Assembly: GCA_020638465.1 (NCBI GenBank)
Contig: JACKIM010000001.1
Span: forward strand, 1 to 64,000
Source of the DNA: Geminicoccaceae bacterium
Lineage (GTDB): Bacteria; Pseudomonadota; Alphaproteobacteria; Geminicoccales; Geminicoccaceae
Direction of reading: 5' to 3'
Length of the DNA: 64,000 nucleotides
In this document: piece after piece, positions 33,809-43,611 of the stretch
How the letters are laid out: the number at the start of each line of letters is the position of its first letter
How positions within the stretch are numbered: the first letter of the stretch is position 1
Notes under the pieces: model-generated
Told to the model about the DNA's origin: nothing
What the model saw: only the letters and a program-made list of their open reading frames with translations
Database searches by the model: none
Translations under genes and position numbers: made by a program

Positions 33809-35365
33809 ATGAGCGAGAATCCGTCCCATTCGGACCACATTGTCATTTTCGACACCACGTTGCGCGACGGCGAGCAGTCGCCCGGGGCGTCGATGAACAC
33901 GGACGAGAAACTGCAGGTGGCAAGGGCACTTGAGGATCTGGGTGTCGATGTCATCGAGGCCGGTTTCCCGATCGCGTCCGAAGGCGATTTTCACGCCGTG
34001 CGTGAAATTGCCAAGATCGTGAAGAACAGTGTCGTCTGCGGGCTGGCGCGCGCCGCCAACGGCGACATCGACCGTTGTGCGGAGGCCATCGAACCCGCGG
34101 AACGCGGCCGCATCCACACCTTCATCTCCACCAGCCCGCTGCACATGAAGTTCAAGCTGCAGATGGAGCCGGAAGAGGTGCATGAGCGGGTGGTGTCCTC
34201 GGTGACCCGCGCGCGCGGCTATACCGACGATGTCGAATGGAGCTGCGAGGACGGTTCGCGTACCGAGCACGACTTCCTATTCCGCTGCATCGAGAGCGCT
34301 ATCAGGGCCGGCGCGACCACCATCAATATTCCCGACACGGTGGGTTATTCATACCCTGAGGAATATGCCGACCTGATCCGTGCGGTGCGCAACAACGTGC
34401 CCAACATCGACAAGGCGATCATCTCGGTCCATTGCCACAATGACCTCGGCATGGCGGTGGCCAATTCCCTGCGCGCGGTTCAGGCCGGTGCCCGGCAGAT
34501 CGAATGCACCATCAACGGCATCGGCGAGCGGGCCGGCAATGCGGCACTGGAAGAGCTGGTCATGGCGGTCAGGACCCGCCAGGACCTGCTGCCCTATGCG
34601 AGCCGCATCCGGACGCAGGAGATCATGCGCGCCTCGCGGATGGTCAGTGCGTTCACGGGCTTTGCCGTGCAGCCCAACAAGGCCATCGTCGGCGCCAACG
34701 CGTTCGCCCATGAAAGCGGCATCCATCAGGATGGCATGCTGAAGAACGCCGAGACCTACGAGATCATGAAGCCCGAGGATGTCGGGCTGGGCAAGTCGAA
34801 CCTGGTCATGGGCAAGCATTCCGGCCGCCACGCCTTCAAGACCAAGCTGAAGGACCTGGGGTACGAACTGGGCGACAATGCGCTGAACGAAGCCTTCCAG
34901 CGCTTCAAGAACCTCGCGGACAAGAAGAAGGAGATCTTCGACGAGGACCTGGTCGCACTGGTCGATGACGAGATCGCCACCGAGAGTCAGGATGTGCGCT
35001 TCGTCGAATTGTATGTGCAGTGCGGTTCCAAGCTGCGGCCGACGGCCGAACTGGTGCTGGAGATTCACGGCGAGGACAAACGGGCGGTCGAGACCGGCGA
35101 CGGTCCGGTGGACGCGACGTTCAACGCGATCAAGGCTCTGGTCCCGCATGCCGCGAAACTGCAGCTTTTCCAGATCCATGCGGTGACCGAGGGGACCGAT
35201 GCCCAGGCCATCGTCACTGTTCGCCTTGAAGAGGATGGCCGCACGGTCAACGGCCAGTCGGCCGACACCGATACGCTGGTGGCGTCGGCGAGGGCCTATG
35301 TCGCCGCACTGAACAAACTGTTCACCAAACGTGGAAGATCGGCTCCTTCCGCAATTTCCGCTTGA
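33809..35365 (+). CDS. leuA: 2-isopropylmalate synthase
   Basis: A 518-residue LeuA type-1 enzyme that condenses acetyl-CoA with 2-oxoisovalerate, the first committed step of leucine synthesis. The catalytic TIM barrel starts IVIFDTTLRDGEQSPGASMN; metal ligands lie in DTTLRDGEQ and SVHCHNDLGMAVANSLRAV, with INGIGERAGNAALEELVMAV and HESGIHQDGMLKN. The C-terminal LeuA dimer/allosteric domain (residues about 390-518) is present, so leucine feedback is expected. The ATG at 33809 follows GAAGACGAGAGAACC. A long leader with a leucine-rich frame precedes it. mreB follows on the same strand. Confidence 0.97.
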   Translation: MSENPSHSDHIVIFDTTLRDGEQSPGASMNTDEKLQVARALEDLGVDVIEAGFPIASEGDFHAVREIAKIVKNSVVCGLARAANGDIDRCAEAIEPAERGRIHTFISTSPLHMKFKLQMEPEEVHERVVSSVTRARGYTDDVEWSCEDGSRTEHDFLFRCIESAIRAGATTINIPDTVGYSYPEEYADLIRAVRNNVPNIDKAIISVHCHNDLGMAVANSLRAVQAGARQIECTINGIGERAGNAALEELVMAVRTRQDLLPYASRIRTQEIMRASRMVSAFTGFAVQPNKAIVGANAFAHESGIHQDGMLKNAETYEIMKPEDVGLGKSNLVMGKHSGRHAFKTKLKDLGYELGDNALNEAFQRFKNLADKKKEIFDEDLVALVDDEIATESQDVRFVELYVQCGSKLRPTAELVLEIHGEDKRAVETGDGPVDATFNAIKALVPHAAKLQLFQIHAVTEGTDAQAIVTVRLEEDGRTVNGQSADTDTLVASARAYVAALNKLFTKRGRSAPSAISA

Positions 35366-35400
35366 AACATGTCGTTTGTCACATCTAAACCATTGCGTGC

Positions 35401-35429
35401 ATGACAAGCGATGCGCTCGACGCTATAGA
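35401..35429 (+). promoter_or_regulatory. Candidate promoter upstream of mreB
   Basis: ATGACA (35401-35406) and TATAGA (35424-35429) are separated by 17 bp in the 157-bp leuA-mreB gap, implying a start near 35436 and an mreB 5' leader that includes the downstream hairpin. Confidence 0.4.
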
Positions 35430-35455
35430 GCGCATAATCGATCTCGATAATCGCC

Positions 35456-35486
35456 TGAGGGGAGAGGCAAGGAGCCTCTCCCCTCA
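35456..35486 (+). terminator. Strong 13-bp inverted repeat between leuA and mreB
   Basis: TGAGGGGAGAGGC (35456-35468) and GCCTCTCCCCTCA (35474-35486) are perfectly complementary around a 5-base loop AAGGA. No T-tract follows. It may terminate leuA transcription, or, lying after a candidate mreB promoter, may act in the mreB 5' leader. Confidence 0.6.
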
Positions 35487-35522
35487 TGTCGACGATCAAG
35501 CCCCGGAGCCGTTGCTGGTCAT

Positions 35523-36563
35523 ATGTTCGCCCGAATTTTAGGCCTCTTCTCCGCCGATCTCGCGATCGACCTGGGTACCGCCAACACCCTTGTCTACGTC
35601 AAGGGTCGAGGTATCGTTCTCAATGAACCATCGGTTGTAGCCATCCAGACACTGCGAGGACGAAAGCAGGTCCTTGCGGTGGGCAACGAAGCCAAGCAGA
35701 TGGTCGGCCGCACCCCCGGGAACATCGAGGCCATCCGGCCGCTTCGCGACGGCGTGATCGCCGATTTCGAGGTGGCGGAGGAAATGATCAAGCATTTCAT
35801 CCGCAAGGTGCACCAGCGGCGCGGCTTCGCCAGCCCGCAGGTCATCATCTGCGTGCCGTCGGGCTCCACCGCGGTCGAGCGCCGCGCCATCCAGGAAGCC
35901 GCCGAGGCGGCCGGTGCGAGGCGCGTGCACCTGATCGACGAACCCATGGCGGCTGCCATCGGCGCCGGCCTGCCCGTGACCGATCCGACAGGCTCCATGG
36001 TCGTCGACATCGGTGGCGGGACCACCGAGGTCGCGGTCATCTCGCTCGCCGGCATCGTCTATGCCCGCTCGATCCGGGTCGGCGGCAACAAGATGGACGA
36101 GGCCATCATCAACTACATCCGCCGCAACCACAGCCTCCTCATCGGCGAGGCGACGGCGGAAAACATCAAGAAGCTGATCGGTTCGGCCTGCCTGCCCGAG
36201 GACGGCAATGGCGAGGTGATGGAAATCAAAGGCCGCGACCTGATGAATGGCGTACCCAAGGAAATCGTCATCTCCGAGCGGCAGATTGCCGAAAGCCTCG
36301 CGGAGCCGGTCAACGCGATCATCGAGGCGGTCAAGGTCGCGCTCGAACATACAGCACCGGAGTTGTCGGCGGACATCGTCGACAAGGGCATCGTCATGAC
36401 CGGCGGCGGTTCGCTGCTGGGCAATCTCGACTTCGTCCTGCGTCATTCAACGGGGTTGCCGGTGAGCCTGGCCGACGAGCCGCTGACCTGCGTGGCCCTG
36501 GGCACCGGTCGTTGCCTCGAAGAGATGAAGGCCCTCAAGCACGTCCTGCATACGGCCTATTGA
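35523..36563 (+). CDS. mreB: Rod shape-determining protein MreB (actin homologue)
   Basis: A 346-residue MreB, normal length. Actin-fold nucleotide motifs are DLGTANTLVYVKGRGIVLNE (phosphate 1), DIGGGTTEVAVISLAG (phosphate 2) and MTGGGSLLGNLDFVL (adenosine). The N-terminal MFARILGLFSADLAIDLG carries the membrane-facing amphipathic start seen in Gram-negative MreB. It forms membrane-bound filaments that direct lateral peptidoglycan synthesis with MreC, MreD, PBP2 and RodA, all encoded downstream. A 13-bp hairpin lies 36 bp upstream. Confidence 0.98.
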   Translation: MFARILGLFSADLAIDLGTANTLVYVKGRGIVLNEPSVVAIQTLRGRKQVLAVGNEAKQMVGRTPGNIEAIRPLRDGVIADFEVAEEMIKHFIRKVHQRRGFASPQVIICVPSGSTAVERRAIQEAAEAAGARRVHLIDEPMAAAIGAGLPVTDPTGSMVVDIGGGTTEVAVISLAGIVYARSIRVGGNKMDEAIINYIRRNHSLLIGEATAENIKKLIGSACLPEDGNGEVMEIKGRDLMNGVPKEIVISERQIAESLAEPVNAIIEAVKVALEHTAPELSADIVDKGIVMTGGGSLLGNLDFVLRHSTGLPVSLADEPLTCVALGTGRCLEEMKALKHVLHTAY

Positions 36564-36826
36564 CGGCCTGCCTGCCAGGAGAGCCATCCCGACATCGTCC
36601 CCTCGCCGGGTGGAGGCCAGTTCCGCCCCGGGCCGGATGCCGCATTATTTTCGTCACATGGTTGAGAGAAACAAGACCGGGGGCTATTCCTGCACGGTCA
36701 TACTCCCCATCTGACAGAATGTCGGGCCTTGGAGCTGAACACGCGCATTAGGCGCAGATCGGGCCTTTTAACTCGCCTATTTGGTGATATGATCGTTGTC
36801 ATGAACAAACCCGAGGGTGCCCCCAG

Positions 36827-37810
36827 ATGAGATCGGCCCTGCACCATCTGTCGGTCGCGGCGGTCCACATCCGTGCATCGACACAGCGCATGCTGCTGAC
36901 GACGCTCATCTTCATTTCGGTGGCCGTTCTCGTTCTGGGCAAGGTTGACCTGCGGCTTATCCGAGCCACCTCGGACGGGATCGCCGATGGCAGCCTGTCG
37001 ATTCTCTCGCTGCTGCGAAAGCCGATCGAACTCACCCGCGACACGGCCCAGACGTTCGGTGGCATTCTCGCGGTATTCGAGGAGAACCAGAGGTTGCGCG
37101 CCGAGAACGAGCGACTGCTGGCGGTCCAGTCCCGGGCAGTCCTTCTCGACGTGGAGAACGAAGGTCTCCGCGAACTGCTCAACGCTCCGCGCATTCCCCG
37201 CACGCGACACTTTACCAGTGCGGCAGTGGTCGCCGACAGTGCCAGTCCGTTCGTCCACACCATGCTCATCGATGCCGGCCGCAATCGCGGGCTGGAACCG
37301 GGAATGCCGGTGATCCGCCCCGAAGGCCTCGTCGGCCGCCTCCTCAGTGTCGGCAGCCGGACGGCACGGCTCATGCTGCTCACCGACTTCAACTCCCGCG
37401 TGCCCGTGGTGGTCAGCCCCTCCGGCGACCGGGCCATCCTCGAGGGAGACAACAGCGGCGAGCCCAAACTGCGTTTCCTGCCGCTGCAACCGCGTTTCTC
37501 GGTAGGGGACGAGGTCGTCACCTCGGGACAGGGCGGGCTGCTCCCCCCCGGAGTGGCCATCGGGCAGATCGTCCACATCGACGACCAGACCGTCTCGGTA
37601 CGGCCCAACATCGACTGGACCCGACTGGACCAGGTTTCCGTCCTCCAGTTCCAGCCGATCACCCATGACGCGGGCATCGACGAGGAGGCGGACCAGCTTT
37701 TCTACGGCCCCCACCGGGTCTATCCCGAGCCGGCGGTCCAGAGGGAACAATCGCGGGCGACACCCGAATCTCCCACGGCACCGGCCGACGCCGGCGGAAG
37801 CGTCGAATGA
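36827..37810 (+). CDS. mreC: Rod shape-determining protein MreC
   Basis: A 327-residue periplasmic scaffold with one N-terminal membrane anchor (LLTTLIFISVAVLVLGKVDL), a coiled coil (FEENQRLRAENERLLAVQSR) and two beta domains typical of MreC (SASPFVHTMLIDAGRNRGLE; GQGGLLPPGVAIGQIVHID). The C-terminal 30 residues are Pro/Ala/Glu-rich. MreC bridges MreB filaments to PBP2. It lies 263 bp after mreB and overlaps mreD by 4 bp. Nothing definite was seen in the mreB-mreC gap beyond a weak TATGAT element. Confidence 0.96.
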   Translation: MRSALHHLSVAAVHIRASTQRMLLTTLIFISVAVLVLGKVDLRLIRATSDGIADGSLSILSLLRKPIELTRDTAQTFGGILAVFEENQRLRAENERLLAVQSRAVLLDVENEGLRELLNAPRIPRTRHFTSAAVVADSASPFVHTMLIDAGRNRGLEPGMPVIRPEGLVGRLLSVGSRTARLMLLTDFNSRVPVVVSPSGDRAILEGDNSGEPKLRFLPLQPRFSVGDEVVTSGQGGLLPPGVAIGQIVHIDDQTVSVRPNIDWTRLDQVSVLQFQPITHDAGIDEEADQLFYGPHRVYPEPAVQREQSRATPESPTAPADAGGSVE

Positions 37811-38340
37811 TCGAGGACTGGCTCTACAGTCATCCGGGGGACATCCTCGGCCGGCTGCTGCCGCCGCTGACCGCCATCGTCGCCCTGTTCATCGACCTGA
37901 TGCCCCTGCCATCGGCCTCCCCCGAGGCGATCATGCCGTCGCTCCTCGTCTGCGTCGTGTTCTACTGGACGATCTCGCGGCCGGATCTGCTGGGAATCGT
38001 CTGGATCTTCGTGCTCGGCATGGTGATCGACGGCATCGGTGGAATGCCGCTGGGACTGACATCGCTCGTCTTCCTTGTCGCCCGCAACATGCTGATGCCG
38101 CGCGAACGGTTCCTTTCGACCACCTCGTTCATCGTCATATGGGCCAGCTTCGTCGTCGCCGCCACCGCCGTGCTCGGCATGCGCTGGGTGGTGGCCTGCA
38201 TCTGGTACGGACAACTGTTCGAGCTGCGGCCCATGGTTCTCGAACTCGCACTGACCGTCGCGGTCTATCCGGTCGTGAGTTACAGTCTCGGCTCGATCCG
38301 CGAACTCTTGCCCAAGGCCAATCATGTATCAGGAAGCTGA
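37807..38340 (+). CDS. mreD: Rod shape-determining protein MreD
   Basis: A 177-residue membrane protein with five to six hydrophobic segments and the family features PLPSASPEAIMPSLLVCVVF, YWTISRPDLLGIVWIFVLG and DGIGGMPLGLTSLVFL. It belongs to the elongasome. It starts in an ATGA overlap with mreC and overlaps the PBP2 start by 17 bp, giving tight coupling along the operon. Confidence 0.95.
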   Translation: MIEDWLYSHPGDILGRLLPPLTAIVALFIDLMPLPSASPEAIMPSLLVCVVFYWTISRPDLLGIVWIFVLGMVIDGIGGMPLGLTSLVFLVARNMLMPRERFLSTTSFIVIWASFVVAATAVLGMRWVVACIWYGQLFELRPMVLELALTVAVYPVVSYSLGSIRELLPKANHVSGS

Positions 38341-40162
38341 ACGCCTGCGCAGTTTCACCCGGCGGGCGATCTTCACCGGCGCCGCGCAAAGCGCCCTGTT
38401 CCTCGGCATCGGCGCACGGCTGTACTACCTTCAGGTCAGCAAGGCCGACGACTACGCACTGCTGGCCGAGGACAATCGCGTCAACCAGCGACTCCTCATC
38501 CCGCCTCGCGGGCGCATCTACGATATTGCGGGGCGCCCCATCGCGCGCAACGTCCCGACCTATCGCATCCGGGTGATCCGCGAGCGCACCCGCGACCTGC
38601 GCAGGACGCTGGAACGGCTGGCCACGCTGGTCGAGCTCAAGCCCGAGGCCATCGATGAAGTGGTCCGGCAGGCACAGGCCCGCCGGGCATTCGTCCCGGT
38701 GGATGTACGCGAGGGCCTCACCTGGGAGGAGGTATCGCGCATCGCCGTGCGCGCACCCGAACTGCCCGGCATCGTCGTCGATTCGAGCCTGCTTCGGGAC
38801 TATCCCGATGCGGAGGTCCTCGCCCATGTGCTCGGATATGTCGGGCCGGTCAACGAGCGCGAGTTGAAGGACGATCCGGACCCGTTGCTCAAGATCCCCG
38901 AGTTCCGCATCGGCAAGAACGGGATCGAGAAGACCTACGATCACCTGCTGCGCGGCCGTGCCGGGTCGAGCCGGGTCGAGGTCAACGCCGTCGGCCGCGC
39001 CATTCGCGAGCTGGCACGGGACGAGGGCGATTCCGGCAAGGATCTCAACCTGTCGATCGACATCGAGCTGCAACAGTTCTGCTTCAACCGGCTGGCCGGC
39101 GAGAAGGCGGCCGGAGCCGTCGTGGTGGACGTGCACACCGGCGCTGTCCTGGCCATGGCCAGCATTCCCACCTTCGACCCCCGCGCGTTCAACAATGGCC
39201 TGAGCCAAACCGTATGGCGCGAATGGCGTGACAATCCGCAGCATCCGCTGGTCAACAAGTGCATTCGGGGCCAGTATCCACCGGGTTCGACCTTCAAGAT
39301 GGTGACGGCCCTGGCCGCGCTGGAGTCCGGCGTGGTCACGCCAAATTACGAGGCATTCTGTCCCGGCTACATGCGCCTGGGGCGGGCACGCTTTCATTGC
39401 TGGAAACAATGGGGCCACGGGCGTATCGCCCTCAACCAGGCGCTGGCCCAGTCCTGCGATGTGTATTTCTACGACGTGGCGCGCCGGGCCGGTGTGGACG
39501 CGATCGCGGCGATGGCCAACAAGCTCGGCCTCGGTCACAAGCTCGACATCGACGTACCCGGCGAACGCGGGGGGCTCATCCCGACGCGGGAATGGAAACT
39601 CGAAAATATCGGCGAACCCTGGCAGAAGGGCGAGACACTGGTGGCGGGCATCGGCCAGGGCTTCGTCCTGGCAACGCCCCTGCAACTTGCCATCATGACG
39701 GCAAGGCTGTGCAATGGCGGCAAGGCGGTCAAGCCGTGGTTCGTTCGACCGACCGAGGTCGAGAATGTCGCGGCCATCGACATCTCGCAAGGATCGCTGC
39801 ATGCGGTCCTGCGCGGCATGCACGAAGTCATCAACGGCAACCGCGGGACCGCCCGCGGTGCGCGTCTGGACATCCCCGGCATCACCATGGCGGGCAAGAC
39901 CGGCACCTCGCAGGTACGCCGCATCACCCGCTCCGAACGCGCACAGGGCCTGCACAAGCTCAAGAACCGGCCATGGGAGGAACTCGACCACGCGCTGTTC
40001 GTCTGCTTCGCACCCTACGAAAATCCACGCTATGCCGTGTCGGTGATCGTCGAGCATGGCGAAAGCGGCAGCAAGACGGCAGCGCCGATCGCCAAGGACA
40101 TCATGACCAGGGCGCTCGAACTCGATCCGATCGGTCGCGAGAAGAAGATGGCACGCGCATGA
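38324..40162 (+). CDS. mrdA: Penicillin-binding protein 2 (elongasome transpeptidase)
   Basis: A 612-residue class B PBP with one N-terminal anchor (AIFTGAAQSALFLGIGARLY), a PBP dimerisation domain, and the transpeptidase motifs in order: active-site Ser in YPPGSTFKMVTALAAL (SxxK), SCD in AQSCDVYFYD (SxN type), and KTG in MAGKTGTSQV. MrdA cross-links peptidoglycan during cell elongation and works with RodA, encoded next. Length is normal (E. coli PBP2 633). Confidence 0.97.
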   Translation: MYQEAERLRSFTRRAIFTGAAQSALFLGIGARLYYLQVSKADDYALLAEDNRVNQRLLIPPRGRIYDIAGRPIARNVPTYRIRVIRERTRDLRRTLERLATLVELKPEAIDEVVRQAQARRAFVPVDVREGLTWEEVSRIAVRAPELPGIVVDSSLLRDYPDAEVLAHVLGYVGPVNERELKDDPDPLLKIPEFRIGKNGIEKTYDHLLRGRAGSSRVEVNAVGRAIRELARDEGDSGKDLNLSIDIELQQFCFNRLAGEKAAGAVVVDVHTGAVLAMASIPTFDPRAFNNGLSQTVWREWRDNPQHPLVNKCIRGQYPPGSTFKMVTALAALESGVVTPNYEAFCPGYMRLGRARFHCWKQWGHGRIALNQALAQSCDVYFYDVARRAGVDAIAAMANKLGLGHKLDIDVPGERGGLIPTREWKLENIGEPWQKGETLVAGIGQGFVLATPLQLAIMTARLCNGGKAVKPWFVRPTEVENVAAIDISQGSLHAVLRGMHEVINGNRGTARGARLDIPGITMAGKTGTSQVRRITRSERAQGLHKLKNRPWEELDHALFVCFAPYENPRYAVSVIVEHGESGSKTAAPIAKDIMTRALELDPIGREKKMARA

Positions 40163-40175
40163 GGAAGATCCCCCG

Positions 40176-41321
40176 TTGAGCATGGCCACCCGCATCAAGC
40201 CGATGGAACTGCGTCTCTCGGAGAAGCTCTGGGGGGTGCACTGGCCACTGGTCGCCCTGATCATCGTGATCGGACTGGTGGGCTATGTCGTGCTCTATTC
40301 GGCGGGCGGGGGCAGCCATCAGCCCTGGGCCGCAAGACACGGGTTGCGGCTGGCCTTCGGCACGTTGGTGATGCTCTTGATCGCCCTCGTCGATGTGCGC
40401 GTCCTGTTCCGCTATGCCTATGCGATCTATGGAATCTGCCTTGCCCTGCTGGTGGCGGTGGAGATCATGGGCAGTCTGAGCAAGGGTGCCCAGCGCTGGA
40501 TCGATCTGGGCATCGTCCAGTTGCAGCCATCGGAACTCATGAAGATCGCGCTGGCACTGGCACTGGCACGCTATTTCCATGCTTCCTATCTCGACGAGGT
40601 CAGGCGCCCGTCCCATCTGCTGCCCGCCCTGCTGCTGGCCGGCGTTCCGGCAGCACTGGTGCTCAAGCAACCCGATCTCGGAACGGCCGTCATGCTGATG
40701 GCCATGGCCATCGCCGTGCTCTTCCTTGCCGGTGTCCGCCTGTGGAAATTCGCCCTCGCCATCGGCGCGGTGGCAGCGGCCCTGCCCATCCTCTGGAGCC
40801 AGCTGCACGACTACCAGAAGGCCCGCGTGCTCACCTTCCTCGAACCCGAACGCGATCCGCTGGGCACCGGCTACCACATCATCCAGTCGAAGATCGCGCT
40901 GGGTTCCGGGGGACTGTGGGGCAAGGGCCTGCTCAACGGCACCCAGGCACAGCTGTCGTTCCTTCCCGAAAAACAGACCGATTTTGCCTTCACCATGCTG
41001 GCCGAAGCCACCGGCCTCGTCGGCGCGGCCGTTGTCCTGGCCCTGTGTCTCAGCGTGATCCTGCTGGTGATTTCCATTGCCCTGCGATCGGTCCATCAGT
41101 TCGGCCGGCTGCTCGCGATGGCCATCGCCGTCAATTTCTTTCTCTATGTCGTCATCAACGTCGCCATGGTCACGGGCCTGATCCCCGTCGTCGGCGTACC
41201 GCTGCCGCTGATTTCCTATGGCGGGACCGCCATGCTGACCACGCTCGTGGGTTTCGGTCTGGTCCTGAGCATCGATGTCCACCGCCATACCCCGATTCCG
41301 AGATTCCCCAGCGGGCGATGA
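40176..41321 (+). CDS. mrdB: RodA peptidoglycan polymerase (SEDS family)
   Basis: A 381-residue SEDS glycosyltransferase with about ten membrane segments. It shows the family sequences LGIVQLQPSELMKIALALAL, KQPDLGTAVMLMAMAIAVLF, GLLNGTQAQLSFLPEKQTDF (catalytic periplasmic loop), and C-terminal GVPLPLISYGGTAML. It polymerises lipid II during elongation with PBP2. TTG at 40176 has GAGGAAG at good distance; the ATG at 40182 is an alternative. It ends the rod-shape operon. Confidence 0.96.
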   Translation: MSMATRIKPMELRLSEKLWGVHWPLVALIIVIGLVGYVVLYSAGGGSHQPWAARHGLRLAFGTLVMLLIALVDVRVLFRYAYAIYGICLALLVAVEIMGSLSKGAQRWIDLGIVQLQPSELMKIALALALARYFHASYLDEVRRPSHLLPALLLAGVPAALVLKQPDLGTAVMLMAMAIAVLFLAGVRLWKFALAIGAVAAALPILWSQLHDYQKARVLTFLEPERDPLGTGYHIIQSKIALGSGGLWGKGLLNGTQAQLSFLPEKQTDFAFTMLAEATGLVGAAVVLALCLSVILLVISIALRSVHQFGRLLAMAIAVNFFLYVVINVAMVTGLIPVVGVPLPLISYGGTAMLTTLVGFGLVLSIDVHRHTPIPRFPSGR

Positions 41322-41573
41322 TCGCCCGTCGTGGCCAATGGGACATCAACGAAACACCGTCGAAGAAACGTGGAATCGATTGCACAACCTTCAGGCGAAC
41401 CACCTCGCAGCGACAGATTTACCCATCCAGCAAAAATTCTTCAATTTCCCGGTCTTTGAACGGCATACCTATACATTTTTGGTTGGATTCGACCTAAATT
41501 TCCAGTTTCATTAACAGCAATCAATTGACTAAATTGGCTTGCAGCGTTTGTCTGTCATGCAACCTAGCGCGTA

Positions 41574-43610
41574 GTGGCCACCGATCTCATCGACCCGAGA
41601 ATCGATCATCGCATTGGAATGAAAATGTTGGGCGATCAGCAGACACGTCTTTCTTATGAATCCACATCGACCTCGACGTCCTCATCGGCCCAGGTGGCCG
41701 CGACTGTCCTCCCCTCATCGACAAGTGTGTCCCTCGTGGTCTCGACCCTCGACGACGTGGTCGACGCCTCCGATGGCGTGCTCAGCCTGCGCGAAGCCGT
41801 GACACTGGCCAATACGCGAAGCGGGCACGATACCATCACGATCGCCGACGACATCAGGGGCGGAACGCTGCAGTTGAATGTCGGCAGGTCAGGCGGCACC
41901 CTTGAGGTCACTGACGACCTGGCCATCGATGGCGGCTCCGGGAGCGATCCGCGGACCTCGATCCGCAGCGAAGGGGAATATGGCTCGCTTTTCAGGTTCG
42001 AGGGGGTGAGCGGCCACATCGAGGACCTGACGCTGCTCGACCGCAGCGACTACGGCTCGCCGCTCGTTTCCGGCAGCGATGCGCAGATCGAACTGCAGCG
42101 GGTGGATATCAGCGGATATTCGGAGTTTTCGATGGGACTCGCCGCCAGTGGCGGCAGCCTCGCCATCATCGAAACCACGGTCGACGTTTCGGGACAGTCG
42201 CCGACGGGCATCAGTACCACCAACGGCACCAAGCTGGAGGTCATCGACAGCTACGTCACCATCGACGGTGAGGGTGCCACCGCAGTCGATGGCGACGGCA
42301 CGGCCGTCGTGACCGGCTCGACGGTGGAGGCCCGGGGCAATTACAGCTCGCTCGGCATCGAGTTCAGCGGCGACGTGACGATGACGAATTCCACCATCGT
42401 CGCCGTGTCGCACAGCGCCTTCGAAAGCTACGCCTCCGCTTCGGACCGGGCCTTCGTGCTGAAGGACGGCGGCAGCGCCGCGCTCGATCACGTCACGATC
42501 ATGGGCTCCGAACAGCCCATCTTCGCATCGGACGACCAGACAGGCTATCTCGCCATCGAGGTTCAGGGCGGCGCCAGCCTCGTCCTGGAGAACAGCCTCG
42601 TTGTCGGCGACCATGGCACATTGACCAGCACCGGCAACGTCACCGACGGTGGCGGGAACGTGCTGAGCGACCGGGACGGGGTGAGCATTGCCGACGTGTT
42701 CGCAACCGGCGAGCTCGCGGACAATGGCGGGCCGACGCCGACGCTGGCATTGCTGGACGGTTCCTCCAACCCGGCCGTCGGGGCCGCCGTGCCGTCGGGC
42801 GGCGACGAGGTGGACCAGCGCGGGTTCGCCCGCGACGTGGCTCCCGACGCGGGAGCGTTCGAGGCCGGGGCGGGATCGCCGCTGGCGTCACCCCTGCCCG
42901 AACTGCACGAGAAGGTCGCCGTCGCCGAAGCGGACATCAACGGGGCGGAGCGCTCGGACTTCGTCATCGGCGCGAGCGGCGATGCCATCGTCACCTTCAT
43001 GGACGAATATGCCGGCTACCAGAGCACGCTCGGCGTCTATCTCGTCGGCGAGAATGACACCATCGGCGATGTGCGCATCGTCTTCGACCGCATCGAGCAC
43101 GCGCAGGCCTCCGACGAAGCGTCGGCATCGGCCCGCCCCGGCGGCGGCCCGCTCGACACCGGCGACAGCGTGGCCCTGAGCGAACTGTACGACGCCGACC
43201 AATTGCAGGAAGGCACGGAGTTCGGCCTGTTCCTGATCTCCGACGGCACATCGCGCAACGACGCCTCGGTGTTCGACAGCGGGCATCTGGAGTTCCGCGA
43301 CGGCGACGGAGCGGCAAGCCTGTCTTCCACCACGCCGGAACTCGTGCACGTCGCCGGCGACGGCAGCGAGACGGCGGTTTCCGGGTCGGTCATGCATTTC
43401 AGCGACGCCGACGACGACCTCGCCAATGTCCTCAATCCCGGCGGCGGCACACAGGTCATCTCCGGCCTGCTCGACACCGGCGAGACCGTGCTCGGCATCG
43501 AGGACAAGCCGCTGGCCCGCTCCGACGCCGACTTCAACGACATCATCATCGCCGTCGACACATCCCCCAGCCTCGACATTCTCGTCGCCGCGGAGACGGT
43601 GACCGCCTGA
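41574..43610 (+). CDS. Putative secreted beta-helix/DUF4114 protein, copy 1
   Basis: A 678-residue acidic, Gly/Ser/Asp-rich protein without Sec signal peptide. Residues 45-95 hold the marker VVDASDGVLSLREAVTLAN of CSLREA-type surface proteins. Residues 95-430 are parallel beta-helix-like repeats rich in LTLLDRS, IVDVSGQ-type turns. The C-terminal region (about 450-678), beginning PELHEKVAVAEADINGAE, ends with a DUF4114 motif LGIEDKPLARSDADFNDIII. DUF4114 proteins are typically exported adhesins or matrix proteins; type I secretion is a guess. Start GTG 41574, or ATG 41619. Copies 2 and 3 follow in tandem. Confidence 0.75.
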   Translation: MATDLIDPRIDHRIGMKMLGDQQTRLSYESTSTSTSSSAQVAATVLPSSTSVSLVVSTLDDVVDASDGVLSLREAVTLANTRSGHDTITIADDIRGGTLQLNVGRSGGTLEVTDDLAIDGGSGSDPRTSIRSEGEYGSLFRFEGVSGHIEDLTLLDRSDYGSPLVSGSDAQIELQRVDISGYSEFSMGLAASGGSLAIIETTVDVSGQSPTGISTTNGTKLEVIDSYVTIDGEGATAVDGDGTAVVTGSTVEARGNYSSLGIEFSGDVTMTNSTIVAVSHSAFESYASASDRAFVLKDGGSAALDHVTIMGSEQPIFASDDQTGYLAIEVQGGASLVLENSLVVGDHGTLTSTGNVTDGGGNVLSDRDGVSIADVFATGELADNGGPTPTLALLDGSSNPAVGAAVPSGGDEVDQRGFARDVAPDAGAFEAGAGSPLASPLPELHEKVAVAEADINGAERSDFVIGASGDAIVTFMDEYAGYQSTLGVYLVGENDTIGDVRIVFDRIEHAQASDEASASARPGGGPLDTGDSVALSELYDADQLQEGTEFGLFLISDGTSRNDASVFDSGHLEFRDGDGAASLSSTTPELVHVAGDGSETAVSGSVMHFSDADDDLANVLNPGGGTQVISGLLDTGETVLGIEDKPLARSDADFNDIIIAVDTSPSLDILVAAETVTA

Positions 43611-43611
43611 A

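Noticed and set aside
38135..40264. A 709-codon minus-strand open frame
   Set aside because: Antisense shadow of mreD, mrdA and rodA.
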